A stretch of DNA of 64,000 bases from Hydractinia symbiolongicarpus (lineage: Eukaryota > Cnidaria > Hydrozoa > Anthoathecata > Hydractiniidae). The notes below the pieces were generated by a model, which did no database searches, was not told the DNA's origin, and was given only the letters and a program-made list of their open reading frames with translations. The translations under genes were made by a program, and so were the position numbers. The stretch is taken from the NCBI RefSeq assembly GCF_029227915.1, contig NC_079883.1, positions 2,478,001 to 2,542,000 on the forward strand, written 5' to 3'. This document shows, piece by piece, positions 43,061-56,388 of this stretch (positions within the stretch are counted from its first letter, which is position 1; every line of letters starts with the position of its first letter).

Positions 43061-45699
43061 GGGTGGTATCTAGAGATTTTTCTTCTGACATTCAGCGAAG
43101 AGTATCATTGTATCATTTTTTTATACGTTACAATTGTCAGCTGGGAGAACATCTATATGGCATATTTGGAATTTTTTGACCGATCAAAAAGTTAAAAAAC
43201 AGAACAAAAACTAGGTGCTATAAGACGTGTGGAGGAGAGAGTAAGCGGCAGACTTCATAGGACTATTCATTTATGCACAATTGTCACATAACGCAATCCA
43301 ATTGGATTAAAATCAGACATGTGATCAAATCCATTATATTCGCCCAATGTTTTTTAGAAAATGAATCTCTTTGTAATGGCGGACACCGAACATAACAAAA
43401 CATCATAACCATTTTCGCGTAGCCATAAGTCAGAGGAGTTAGGCAAAGAAAAAAATCATCAGTTGTTATAATGGGAGAATTCAAGTTCGGGATAATTCTG
43501 ATACAACTATCATTGAGTAAGAAATATTTTTTTCTTTGTATAAAGATGTAGAATTATATGCTAGCCAGTTGTCTCTTAATAAATTTTGTTAAATTAAACT
43601 GTAGTATAGCTAAGGTTAATAAGTTCTTTAATATTGCAGTGTCTTTTAATCTTTCTATGTCCCTAGTTTTAGCTAAACTACTAGCTAACGAAAAAACCTG
43701 TTTTGATATATTTTCCTTGTAAACAGAATTGTCCTTTTTTGCTACTGAAGTAGACAGCTATCTATAATAAATTTATAAGAAAATATAAAAAACAATATAA
43801 ACAACAAACCACAGTATTATTTTTTTAAAAAGAATTAGAAGAATATAGGTAAAATTTAATTTCACTCCGTCTTGGATCATTGTGCTACTCAAAAAATCTC
43901 TAATCTTCATTAATAGTCAATATACCCTGTGAAATAATAGACAGGGTATATCCCTCGATATTAGTGAGGCTATCTATCTATCTATCTGTGAGAGTCCTGC
44001 TTTTTTACCTACACAAAAGTGTACATATGTCTATTGTCCCCAAAATGAAATCAAAACAACTATGTCACGCGAAATGGTCTAGATATACACAAGTAAGTCA
44101 AGTAAAGGTCAAGTTTAAAATGACACCACAGTTTCCAGAAAAATAGTAAAGCAATATAGCTCCTCCTTTTTCATAATTAATCCTAAAAAATAATTTTATG
44201 GTAGGCTTGTTGTAAGGGTCCTACCCCTATATACATGACATAGTAGTTATGGTTAAAAAATTACAATATATGCCTGTTAAAGGTACTTCAGTACAAACTG
44301 AAATTGGATCAGCATTAACACTTAATATAATCTGCGTAATAGGTATAGCACAAAGACTTATAAATTTCTGTAGTTTACTGTCAATTAATTTCTTTGTACT
44401 TTAATATTACTAAAAGAGTTTTAAGTTTTAATATAATTAATGTCATCAATTTGTTAATTGCTATTGGAACATGGTGGTTAATGAAAATTTAATATTTTTG
44501 TATGCAACTTTGTATAATATTTGGAGTGCTCCACACTTTATGCAAAATAAATATGAAGGCCTTAGATTTATATACAGATAAAGAACATAGTAATTAAGGA
44601 ACTACCCATTTTAAAGGTGTGACCAGGTATTGCATACTTGTCAAAGAAGAAAAAAAGATAAATAATATTAATATTAAAGCATTTAGTGCGATGCTTTTAA
44701 CCAATTTACAATAATTTTTGATAAAGATAAAAAATTATGAATAAAAAATATTATGATATATATAGGTTGTATTTAAATACACAACCGTGTCATTTTTTTT
44801 TGAAAGATTGAAAAATAGACTACAAAAACAAAGTATCTCAACCCCCTTGTGAAATATTACGTAAAGAATGCAGATAATATTTTTCCATAAAAATGGCAGA
44901 AAATTGTAAGAAAAAAAATTTAGCCAAAAAGAAAGATTGCATCTTGTTCCAATATTCAAATAAAAAAATGTGATTTAGAATTCTGTTTGGTATACAACCA
45001 ATGATTGCTTATGGAAAGTTAGAGCTCAATACTGGTAGTTTTGTTTCTGTTTATAATGACACAACTCCTGTGCAACTGGTGGATACTAAGAAAGTGTCTT
45101 GTGGTTTTGTTAAACCTTATTCATTCGGAAATTCAAAAAAAAATTTGTACTGTCATTGTGGAAAATATAATTTTTTTGACTGTGGCAACTGAGAACACTG
45201 TGTTATGCCGTGTAAATTTTTTGGATTACCTGATATGTTATCTGCAGACATCTCTTTTATTGACTTTACTCCAACATGCAAGTTTGTGTAGATTTCCCAC
45301 AGGCTAAAAACTAAAGTTTTGAGTATTTTGTCGGAAAATATTATAGATAAAAATAAGGTCAGTGTTAATAAAATGTTTTTGAAGGGTATTTTAATTTGAT
45401 ATGGATGGTGGTGTATATGTACCATAAGTTAAAGTCCTAATGGTTTACAGGGAAGTCTGCTGGTATAATCTGTGGTTGCATGAGTATCAGGCAAAGTAAA
45501 ACTAATAGGCTTGTGAATTTAAATGATGGCTGTTAATAGGCTAATAAAGATATGTTGAGTTTAAATATAGTGTCACTGAAAGCTTACCTACCACAAAAAA
45601 CCAACTTAATAAATTTTTGAAATTTGTTTATTCACTATTGTCGTCATGTTAAACATAAATCTGATCTATGTATCAAATATATTTTGTCTTTAATTTTAG

Positions 45700-48600
45700 C
45701 ATCAGCTTTAAATGTTTATATCGCACCCCCCGCTGTGCTGCAACTTGCAAAAACGAAAGTTATGCTGTCATGTGAAACAAGCTCTACCAATGATAATATT
45801 GAGATCACATGGGAGATTGATGACAAAGAGGTCCCTCTCATGCCAGCATCAGGTCTAATGCAGGAAGAGGTCTATGTGCTAGCAAATAATTCTCTATATA
45901 TCAAATCTCTCCGACGTCGTAATACAGGAGAATATACATGTATAGCAACCGAAAATAATGTCAAAAGATATGCCAAAGTGAAAGTAGAAATTGCATGTAA
46001 GTCAAAACCTTATTTTATATACCTTATACAGGAAGATAGCAATTGTAATTTCGAAGACTGAACACAGTTAGGTCTGTGCAAACAACAAAATTTGATAACT
46101 TGTTTAAAATGGTAGATTGATGAAAAGATAAAAAATAAAGTAATCTGTAACCAAAGTAGATCTAGGTTTTTTGAATCATACAAAATATTGGCCAGTATTT
46201 CTATTCATATGTATGTAGATTATATGTCTTCAATATATTATATACCTGAAGAAAAAGAATTTCAATTAAAATTTTTTGAACACAACGAAAAAAAATTATC
46301 AGTTCTATATAGATGTTTGACTTTGTTGTTGTTCAATTTAATGAGCAATTGTGGAAAGTACAAGCTTCTTATTTTCTATGGACATTGTTTAAGTTTTATG
46401 AAATTTTGTTTACTTTTTCTCTTTTTCTTTTTTGCTTTGTTAACATTTTTGCAAGTCACTACAAAAAATAGGGACCAGTTATGTGATAGCTAAAAGCCAA
46501 TTAACATGTGCTAGCGATATATTTTATCTCATTCCTGATATTTAGAAACACGGTGAATGGCCATGGAATTTATTATTATTATAACTATATAAATTTTAAT
46601 TTGAATAAAAGAAAATTGTGGATATGCTAAATTCAGCAGTGTGATTTACACAATAAAATTATATTTTAGACTTACAGAAGGTAGACGTAATTAACCCGCT
46701 TATGGTTTTCCACAATACGGATGCAAAAATAGCCTGTGTGAAACCTTTGGGAAAGCCTATGCCGAGTGTCAGCTGGAAATTCAATGGTTTGCCACTGACT
46801 CCTCCTGAACGCTATAACATTGACTGGACGCTAACGATAAAACAACCGTTAAGCAAAAAAGATGAAGGAAATTATACTTGTGTTGCCAGCAACGCGTTTA
46901 AAGTACGGGAACGAGACACTTCTCTAAAAGTGACAAGTATGTTTTTAATTGATCAGAATGTTCTTATCTTTGTTCGTATCTCTACCGTATATCTAGCTAG
47001 GCATTTAAAAAGCACAGGATGTTTTTATGTAACATAAGAGACAAATAACAAATATATAAAATAGAACGGCCTTGGTAATTCAAATTTGTTTGTCAGCAAA
47101 AAATGGAGATGTGATATTTGCCTGTCTTCCTTATTAACATATTGGCAATTGCGTAGAAAGGTTTCTAAGTAAACCAAGGTGTACTTAATGTTAAATTGAT
47201 CTCAAAAAGTTTTAATGTTATCACAAAGGCATCAAGAAAAATTTGTTTTTTAGTATTCGGAAATCTTGAAGTTACACCACAGACAAGACAAATTTTGGAG
47301 AAAGAAAACACCAAGTTTACATGTACCTCAAAGGCTGTACCTCCTCTGCCAGTTTTATGGAATCGCTTAAAAAAAAGCTGTAATATAAAGAGCGGGATTC
47401 AATCTTGTCAGACAGCTATTGAAAAAATTCCTGTCAACGGAACTGTAACTTCTAAAGATGGTGACTTGATCATATCAAATGCAGTGTACACAGATGCAGG
47501 AGAATATCTGTGCTCTGCAACACTTGGGTCTGAGATGCAAAGTGAAAGTGTTCTATTAAATGTTACTGGTATGCATAACTTACGTTTCCAAAATTTGATT
47601 TTTTTCATTTTTTTTAAAAGCATTTTCACACTTATGTGGTGGTACTACGAAATAATTGCAACACTATACTCCTAATAATTAGACCCCTCTCTCAGTAACT
47701 CAAACTTGCCTTGAATTTTCCTTGGACCTTCACTTCACATTGGTAAACTGCAAAGTGAAAATATTGACAAGATTCGTGAAGGTTGCCACTTTTTCTTAAG
47801 AAAATTAAGTTTTTCATTTTACAGATACAAACGTTCTTCTTAATTTTAAAATACTGGGCACTAGAAAACCCTTGCAATTATTAAAGTTTGGTATATTTTT
47901 TTGAGATAAAGAACTTTTGGTAATTTGATATAAGAAAAGTAAGCTAATAGTTGGCCCACAGAAAGTTAGATAATTTCAATATACCCTACTAAACTATTAG
48001 CCACATGTTTTCACTCATAATGTCATTTTTATCTAATTTCCAATGCAATTTTTATTCGGTTTGAAACATAATTGGAAAATTTAGACTAAGTTAATACATA
48101 GCAGAAAAAAGGGATCTTCTAATAAGTGTTTGTATTGAAGTATATGTACAGTCACAGAATGAATCATCTTGTTTTCCTCTTTCAGAACTTGTAAAGGTAA
48201 ACGCTGAATTACAAATAAACAAACAAACCAGAAACCTGCGCAGTAAGAAGAACACAAGTCTAAGATGTTTTTTTCGTGGTGATGGAAATATTACTTATAG
48301 CTGGAGTAAATTAAATGCAACAAAACTTCCTGATAACATGAAAGTAAAGAATTCAACTTTAGAGATTACAAATTTGAATTTCAAAGATACTGGTGTCTAT
48401 GTTTGTACTGCGAAAGGAGACCACAACTCAGCATCTTCTCGAGTTCAACTTGTTGTCTTCAGTAAGTTAAATGTTTTTGAAGAAATATTAAACTTAAAAA
48501 CAAAAGCGTTGGTTGGTGTATATGAGAGTATTATGTTGTTATGGGCACAAAATTTCACAAGCAAAAACCTTTGCCTTTGTCAAATTTTGGGACTAATTTT

Positions 48601-49661
48601 GTTGAAAATAATTTTAAAAATTAAAAATGAAAACAGTAAATATTGTTATAGTTGATGATTAAATCACCAACTTTGAGATTTTACCGTTATATAATTTTAT
48701 AATTTATTTCGGTATATAATTTTGTTATATATTTTTTATGTGGTAAAGAAACTTTTACCAATTTACCATAGTTAGAACAAAATATCTAAGATTTTTTGTT
48801 CTAAAAAAAACAGCATTCACTAAACCACAATCATGATCATTTTTATTTATAACATCTCCTGATTTTACTGTTCTGTAAATGGTTCTGTTTCCAGAATTCA
48901 AGACAGAAACAGGAAATTGGTGACAAAAATGTTTTTGTATAATCTAGTAATGATGCGTATGTGGATTCAGTTTCATCGATGTCCAAAATTTTGTAATTCG
49001 ATGAGAGTGTTTTTTGCAAAGCCAAAGTTTTCAATCATTTTGCTTGTTTTCTGCACGAATAATAAATGCTTGCTTTCTTTCGAAAATGGCATAAAAATTG
49101 AACAAGGCTTTTATTTATACTTGTTTTCGTGGTGTTTTGTTTGCTATTCCATAAACGATAAATTAGAAAGACTTTAGTCTTTCATTAGATTAAATCTTCA
49201 TTTTTCTTGAGGGTGTGAGTTAACGGGACTCTACTGTACCAATTCAGGGTTTTTTCATGAATAATCTAAAAAATTACAGAGCTAAAATCTGTCGTCATCA
49301 ATAAGAGATTTTCATTGAATTTAACTTCTTTTTTTAAATTCTGGTTTTGTTCAGTATATCTGTTTCAATTTCGTTTATCTTATGTTAGGGTCAGCAGAAT
49401 TTGTAGTCAAGCCAGAAAATGTGAGTGTCGTACTTGGCAAATCTGCTTGGGTGCACTGTCAAGGTGAAGGTGATCCAGAACCGAAAGTGTCGTACTTAAG
49501 AAATAACAAGGATGAATTGAGGAACAATAGTAACTACAAAGTATGGCCTAATGGTACCTTGCAGATTAAGAAAATGACGAAAGATGATGTTGGGACTTTC
49601 CACTGCTGGCTTTCTCAAAGTTACCACTTGGGCGCAACTTCGTTCAGTGTAAAAATAAAAG
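45700..49661 (+). CDS. PTK7: PTK7-like ectodomain: five Ig-domain exons
   Basis: Exons are 45,700-45,996, 46,670-46,936, 47,254-47,568, 48,186-48,461 and 49,389-49,661, each one Ig domain in phase 1-1. Each shows the Ig cysteine, the core tryptophan and the D-x-G-x-Y/F-x-C motif: TGEYTC, EGNYTC, AGEYLC, TGVYVC and VGTFHC. The third domain has two extra cysteines (KKSCNIKSGIQSCQ) that could form an added disulphide. Several N-glycosylation sequons (NNS, NYT, NGT, NIT, NST) fit an extracellular location. The shared phase suggests exon duplication during the gene's history. Confidence 0.9.
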
Positions 49662-52392
49662 GTATTAATATGAATCTCAGCGTCCTTGTCACAACAGACA
49701 TTGTATTGGCAAGTTGGCAAACTAACTTGTAATACAACAGGGGCTCAAAACTCCTCAATTCAATGTTCCCTTAAAATGTCTCAAATCTTCTCAAAAATGT
49801 TTTTTTTAACAACTTTATCCTTAAATTGCCTGAATTTTAAATTTTGCATCGTTTCGTATGTTTTGATTTTTGAAATGCGTAGAAGTGGTTCATCTTTACA
49901 GCAATAATTTGTGGCATCACCTTTAAAATCTCTTCAAATAGTCTCATATTTTTTGGATAAATAAGAACATCTTCTGAAAAAAAATTGAAAATCCTCATCC
50001 AAATTCCTTAAATCTCCTTGAATTTGACTCTATAAAGTGGCAACCATCTACAATGTTTGTTTTACCACTGATGTTTTAATCTGTGTTATTACTGTTTTAG
50101 AAGCACAGAAAGTGGAAGAATCAGGTTCTATGATGAAAACTGTAGCCATCGCTGTCGGTTGTGCAGGTGTATATATCTTGCTTGTTATTGGATTGATGAT
50201 CTACTGTAGAGCAAGAAGAGCAAGGCTTATTAAAAAAGGTTCGCTGTGATATTTTTTTGTGATTGACTTTTTTTCATACTTTTATATCGTATAACACCCC
50301 CTCTTTTAAACGCCCCTCTAATAACAGCTCCCTTATTTCAAAATTAATCTTGTAAGTGCCCCGTTATCAAATAAGCACCCGGGCGGTTACTAAAATCTAG
50401 TATACTGGATATAATTATTCAAGCAAAAGCCAAAAAAATAAAACGAGTATTGTTTTTATACATTTTACAAATATTTTTATAACTGCCCCCTGTAACAACC
50501 GCATCTTGTAATAACTGCTTGTTAAAAAAATTATGAGCGCCTGGACAGATAATAAAGGAAATACGGTGATATCCTTTTCATGTCAGCCTCAGATTGGCTG
50601 CTGAAACTTGAAAGCCTTAAATACTCATTAATCTCCGGAGAAAGTGCTTGAAAATGAATATATTTCTGTCTAGTTGTGAAACATTGACTTGTGGGATGTT
50701 GTGTTTGCACTTTTTTTAAATAATGAACATTTTGAAGGTTTAAATGTCATTTTTGAGTATTTTTACATTACCTATGCTGTCTTGTGTCAGTGTGCTTCGG
50801 AACCTTGAAGTATTGCAAAAATTATATAGAATAAACCCTGAAAAACACCTAAAAATGTTGAATAAACTTGAAAACGTAAATGGCGTCGTGTTTTCTATAG
50901 GAAATGGACTATGAACATTTAAAGTATGATTTAAGTAAAGCTTCCTGTGAATAACACATATATAGAATGTTCCTACATACTCCTTAATAATTCACCATGT
51001 TCTTCATTTAGGTATCATAACGGAAGTGGAGGATGGCGAATTTGCGAAAGAACCTTTGATGAACAATGAATCGATTCCTCTTGAGGAAAGAGAACGTGCA
51101 CTTGAAAAATGGAAGTTCCCTCGTGAAGATTTGGAAGAAATACAAACTTTGGGCCACGGTAAGATGGGGCGTGTTTTTAAAGCACGCGCTGCAGGCATCA
51201 ACAGAGATAAGAAGTCTACCTTAGTTGCTGTAAAACAATTTGATGGAACCGGTGAAGACTATAAAGCTGAATTTGACCTTGAGGTTGAAATGTTTGCACA
51301 GCTTAACCACAACAATGTGGCGCGGCTGATGGGTGTGAACGTAGATGTGACACCCTATTACATTATCACAGAATTTAGTGACGAGGTAATATTTCATTTT
51401 TCTCTTTTTAATTTTTTTTTTCACATTGGTTAAATCCGTTGCTAAAATCATAAGTTGATTATTTTTCGCGAATTTTGCGAATTTTATCCATACTCGCGAG
51501 AATTTGTCTGAAAATCTTCGGAAAGGTCATTTGCCAAAATGAAAATACTAAAAATAACTCTTTCGTTAAGGAAAACTTAGCGAAACTTTTGGAAAAGCAA
51601 AAAGTTTCTTCGTTTTTTCTTCTGTAGTTTTTCTGAGTAAATTCTGGTCTGATTTTGTAGTTGATAAAAATTAATCGCTAGCCTGGTATAAACAAGTTCA
51701 ATAAAGGCTACCCATTCTTAACAAATACGCCTACAATTTTTAAAAATTGCGAAAAAAAAATACTACATTCGTGAAAATAATTCTTCGCAAAATATAAGAC
51801 ACTTCCCTTTTTTGTAGATGTGTAAATTTTTGCTTTTTATTTAAAATCTTAGGGTGATTTAAAGGAATACCTTCAAAGCAAACCTGATCTGTCTCCCACT
51901 GAACGTTTAAATATATCGTTTGGTGTTGCGTCTGGTATGGAATATCTAATTAAGCAGCGTTACGTGCACAGAGATCTAGCTGCAAGAAATTGCGTGGTGT
52001 TTCCCAACAACGAAGTTAAAGTTTCATTCCTTAGCTTATGTGAAGATGTTTATAGTGACGATTACTACTTACTAAACGATATACCGGTCCCGTTAAGATG
52101 GTTAAGCCCGGAAGCTATTACGTCCGGACACTACTCGGAAAAGAGCGATGTGTGGAGTTTCGGTGTTACCATGTGGGAAATATTTTCCGGCGGAAAGAAA
52201 CCCTATGCTGATCTTGACAACAAGGAGGTACAGGAGAGTGTTTGTAGCGATGTAAGATTACCCACATTAGTGGAGTGTCCCAAACCTGTGAATGCCGTGA
52301 TGGAGAGGTGTTGGCTGGTTGATATCTCACAGCGTCCAACATTTGAAGAGCTAACTTGTGCGATTGCTGAGATTAATCTAGACAATGAGTAA
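45700..52392 (+). CDS. PTK7: PTK7-type receptor pseudokinase (5' exons missing)
   Basis: Eight exons with matching phases (Ig exons all 1-1) encode about 826 residues: five Ig domains, one transmembrane helix and a tyrosine kinase-like domain ending at TAA 52,390. PTK7 (CCK4; the Hydra homologue is known as Lemon) is a catalytically deficient Wnt/planar-polarity co-receptor. The diagnostic segment EVKVSFLSLCEDVYSDDYY aligns with the PTK7 segment in which DFG is ALG; here it is FLS. Vertebrate PTK7 has seven Ig domains, so a signal-peptide exon and perhaps two Ig exons should lie upstream of 45,700. I could not find them. An AATAAA at 53,859 is a possible poly(A) signal, low confidence. Confidence 0.92.
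50101..50238 (+). CDS. PTK7: PTK7-like transmembrane exon
   Basis: The exon encodes a short juxtamembrane stalk, the helix TVAIAVGCAGVYILLVIGLM followed by IYC, and a basic stop-transfer RARRARLIKK. It is phase 1-1. Its donor reads GTTCGC, weaker than the other donors in this gene, so skipping is conceivable and would give an isoform lacking the helix. Confidence 0.85.
51012..52392 (+). CDS. PTK7: PTK7-like cytoplasmic pseudokinase domain
   Basis: Exons are 51,012-51,385 and 51,853-52,392. The N-lobe has an intact glycine loop (GHGKMGRVF), VAVK with the lysine kept, and EVEMFAQLNHNNVARLMG. The C-lobe has HRDLAARNC with the catalytic-loop aspartate and asparagine kept, FLS in place of DFG, LRWLSPEAI (SPE for APE), KSDVWSFGVTMWE and RCWLVDISQRPTFEEL. 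Loss of the metal-binding DFG aspartate predicts no phosphotransfer, while nucleotide binding cannot be excluded. No long tail follows the domain. Confidence 0.92.
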
Positions 52393-54014
52393 CTTCACCA
52401 ATAGTTTTATAACCTTGTAATAAGCGAAGAAGGATACTGTTTAGACAGCGATGAACTGTGAAGGTACGACGTCGCATGTTGAAAAAAAAAACTCTCTTTG
52501 TTGGTAAAAATACCAACAGGATTTATTCTAACACGTGTGTAACTAAAGTTTTTATTTGAGAACGTATTTGATGTGTCCACGGAGATTTATACCCAACAAG
52601 TTAGTTTGTTTTTAATTTTTTTATCTGCGAAATTCACAAAAAAAAAAAAAATTATCACTAAGCAGTGTATACGTGAGAACTACGAGTCATTTTTTTTTTT
52701 TTGACTAGCCATTGATGACGCATTTCCTTGGCGTGTTGTTCTAACTAAGACAAATTTTCATTTCGGCAGTAATCACAAGTGTTGTTTTTAAATACTCTCA
52801 TAATTTAATTGGTCTCTTTTAAGTGTTCTTATACGCAGCAATCACGCACAACTTCAGAAACAAGACAATGAGTTTTTTTAAAAAGATATGTAAATATATG
52901 TTTATTCTTTTTATCATTATTTGTTCATAAATCGTACATTCTTGTTTTTATATTGTCTTAGTCATAGTTAAGGTGTGGAAGAAACCAGTCTAATTTTATG
53001 TTATTAGTTTTTTTTTAAAAAAGAACAACTAGCTACTGGTTTCTATTATAATATTTATAGAATTGTGTATGCAGAAAGTCCGGTAGGAAAGCATAAGCTT
53101 GAAACAGGCTCAAGGGTCAGAGGCCCTCATTCTTTTGGAACTAGAAACAACCTTTGTTCAATCATAGATCCACAAGATTTTATACTTGCAATTTTTAGCC
53201 TCGATTTAATAACTCCTTAACATTTCGTCCTGTTTAGTGATCGCATCATTTGTAAGTGAATATCTAGTGTTCGAGACGTGTAGTGTAATGTAGGAGGTCC
53301 CATGATTCCGAATGATTCTTAGTTTTCTTAGTTTTTTTCTACTAATTCTTATAGAGGCGATTCGTAGAGGCTTAGATTCTTTTTATTTGTGTGCGAACTC
53401 GAAAGAAGAATCGCAAGCGTTTTTCTCGAGTAATTTTTTATTCACTTATTTATATTTTTGTAGTAGCATTGTCAAACTTTTTGTTTCCGAAAGAAAAATA
53501 TTGGAAGTTTCAAGTGTTGTCATATGATATCATGTGATGGATTAATGTTCTCCCTATGAACCATTATCTCCAATCTGATAACAATCAGGGGATACGTCAT
53601 TCACAAACATGTTGAAAAGGTTATTCTTTTTTTAATTTGAGGAGACATTTGTTTATTTTTTATGTGAGAGGTGGGTGAGTTCTTCTTCAGACTTGAATTT
53701 TGTATGTATTAAAAAAGTTGCAATTACGAAGCTATAGCTATCTTTGAAAGTTTGTTTTCATGTGCAATAACACGAAAATATTTATTAGGTATGGCGCATG
53801 TTTTGGGCTGTTTTGCCAGTGTGTTGCTGTTCAACACACTCGATTTAAGGGAACATGAAATAAACATTTTGATAGTTTGTTGTATTTTTGACTTTTCAAT
53901 ATGGCTGTTGTTTTTATTTTGCTTTGAAGTTAATATAGAAATCGTAGATTTTTGGTAATTACAAGCTCGTGAGCTTGTATTAAAACGCAAATGTGTCCTA
54001 CAAGAATGGAAATT

Positions 54015-54072
54015 TTTGCCTCTCTGAGCACCGACACGGGAGTAGTCGTGTGTTCGAATCTCATCTTGGTAA
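54015..54072 (+). repeat. tRNA-like fragment with B box
   Basis: TGTGTTCGAATCTC resembles a T arm/B box, and GAGCACCGACACGGGAGTAG resembles a D-to-anticodon segment. The acceptor stem and A box are not convincing. Probably a SINE or tRNA pseudogene remnant. Confidence 0.3.
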
Positions 54073-54189
54073 CTATTTTTACTTTTTTTTTCTTTTTACT
54101 AACTCGTAACTAACTATGTCCGAAATGATCAATTGCAACGTCACAGATTTAAATTTCGTACCTAAACTCTCTAAGTACTTGGAAGTCAT

Positions 54190-54552
54190 CTAAATGACGT
54201 TTCAGGCCAAATTTGGTATTTGCTTTCGACAAAACTTGGCACAGTTAACAAAAAAAGTATGCTGAACATAATAGTGACACCATAATTTTGATTTTTGTCA
54301 CTTAACGTCATTTTAGGCCAAATTGGTCCAAAAATTAAAACTATTTTAGACAAAACTTGGCAAAGTTAACAAAAAAAGTATGCCGAACATGGTGACATTA
54401 AAATTTTGATTTTTTGTCACCTAAATGTCATTTTAGGCCAAAATTGGTTCGAAAATTAAAATACTTTATTTTCGACAAAATTTGGCACAGTTAACAAAAA
54501 AAGTATGCTGAATATGATAGTGACATCAAAATTTTGATTTTTGTCACCTAAA
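54190..54552. repeat. Three tandem units of ~115-120 bp
   Basis: Each unit runs from GTCACCTAAATGTCATTTTA through GGCACAGTTAACAAAAAAAG and TATGCTGAA to AAATTTTGATTTTTGTCAC. Units differ by substitutions and small gaps. No frame runs through it. Confidence 0.8.
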
Positions 54553-56295
54553 TAGAGTTTAAGCTCATAAACGTTTCAATCGCGCGACTTTCAACCATGA
54601 ATGATAGGCTGTATTTTTTGTTAGCAGAAATTGTAAAATTGGGTTGCATTGTGGATGTTTCATAGTTGTGCATTTTCAATAGCAATATTTTCAATAGCAG
54701 CGCCTGCATATTGTTTATTTTTTAAAAAGATAAGATTAGTGTTCACAAGCTTTATTTAACTAACTGGTAAAGTAAAGGTGTTTCCACCAAAGTTTTCAAA
54801 AGTGAATATAGGCAGAATTAAGGTCTCCCCAAATGCCTGGAAAGTAGTCTGCGAAAAATAAAATTTCCACAACAATACGTAAGAGAAAAACGAAGACGCT
54901 CCACCATATATAAATAATTACGAGAACAAAATTCTTTTTGTAGCGAAAAGAATTTCTCGTTTTCGCTTTCTTCTTTCTGTCAGTCAGTTTACCCCAGACT
55001 GACCCAACGAAAATTGAAATTTCGAGGAATTTTCCGTTCAGAAGATCTCACAAATCAATTTCGAAAAAAACTGCGTAGTCCACAAGAAATGTTATTGCCC
55101 ATCTGAGTAGCAAAGTATGTCGTGTCTAACTTCGTAACAGAAATCACAATTTAATAGACAGCTTTTTGTAAACTTTATTCGCGAGGTTGTTTACGTATAT
55201 CATACGTCTTGTTCTTAATGAGGGCAAAACGCCGTTGATTTACGAATATCATAGGCGTAGAAGAGACCTTGGGACAGTGTTTGTAGATAAATTAATGTTA
55301 TAAATATTAGTGAAAATTTGACTTGGTGTTTTGTCCAGTTGATGTTAAGGCCGACAGCAAAGAAATTTCTTAGCTGCTTAGCCTTTGTAGGTATGTCATC
55401 AAACAACCTCGTCCCCACGCTTATTGATATATGCAAAAAGAGATTCTGGTCCTGGGATCAAGGCTGGTCAACTAGTTTGGCAATTTTATGTAGAAATTGC
55501 TCTCTACGATTTTGATTAATGCTCTGGTTTGTTTTAACTTACAACCTATCATTTTCGGCACTACACGCATTTTTAAAAGAATATGCTTTATAAGAATATC
55601 AGGCTGGATTTGATTTTGATTTTAAAAAATTATATATCTATTGTTTAAGACAATAGAGAAATAGGAATAAGGACCAACCTGGTTAGAATTTTAGTATTCT
55701 TATATAACAAAAGCGTATATGGCATTCACCGGAGTCGTATTCTGTCTACCATTAAACTTACCACGTTATCTGCCACACCTTATATTGCAGATATGGACTT
55801 AAATATCATGATTTTCAAACTTTAAGTTATGTGTTTGCATAGCTGAGGTCAGGTCGTTCTAACTTTCAATTTGTCACACGGTTTTTTTTTTAGTTTGTTT
55901 TTCACAGTTTTATCTTCCCATTTATTTACCCGTTGATCTGTTGTAATTTCGTCTAACTGTCTAAGCATTTATTTCGGGACTTATGTCATCCGAGGTAATC
56001 ATTTCAGCTGATATTTGATTAAGCCGGTCTGTCCCCTCACTTCCATCATTAGATTTGTAAGGTTGCAGCAAATTTAATGATGAAAGTCAATTTAAATACC
56101 CTCATCATCAGGCATACTGATATCATTTCCGTCATCATTATTATTAGACCTTGCATCTTGCTCCGTTGTATGTATAAGAGGCTCAAAAAGTTCTACTAAT
56201 ATCTCTATGCATGATGTGAAACTTGATAGATGCGTGATTTTATCCGTATGATTTCCTTAGTAAAGGCGTCGATAACTTCATGATTCTCTGTAAAG

Positions 56296-56388
56296 CAACC
56301 TCGTCCCCAGGGCATCTTGTATCTTTTCTGACATCGGACGGCGATACCAGGTATAGAAAAGAGACAAGAGGCGCTGGGAACGAGGTTG
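56296..56388. mobile_element. Short inverted-repeat element, AACCTC-CCCCAGG family
   Basis: The termini CAACCTCGTCCCCAGGGC and GCGCTGGGAACGAGGTTG are inverted repeats 93 bp end to end, with GACATCGGACGGCGA inside. This is the best-preserved copy in the window. Confidence 0.75.

Larger units (their letters stand above)
38353..45699. other. Interval between the two main genes; no intact gene supported
   Basis: This 7.3-kb stretch should hold the promoter of the RalGAP gene (left) and the missing 5' exons of the PTK7-like gene (right), but I could not identify either. A TGACGTAA (CRE-like) lies at 38,628-38,635, about 280 bp upstream of the RalGAP start. It also holds a DNA polymerase relic, a minisatellite and MITE-like elements listed separately. 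A frame at 45,001-45,192 is rich in cysteine but resembles nothing I know. Confidence 0.5.

Noticed and set aside
45001-45192. Cysteine-containing 63-residue frame as an upstream PTK7 exon
   Set aside because: It has no Ig motif and no splice site in a suitable phase, and it ends at a stop.
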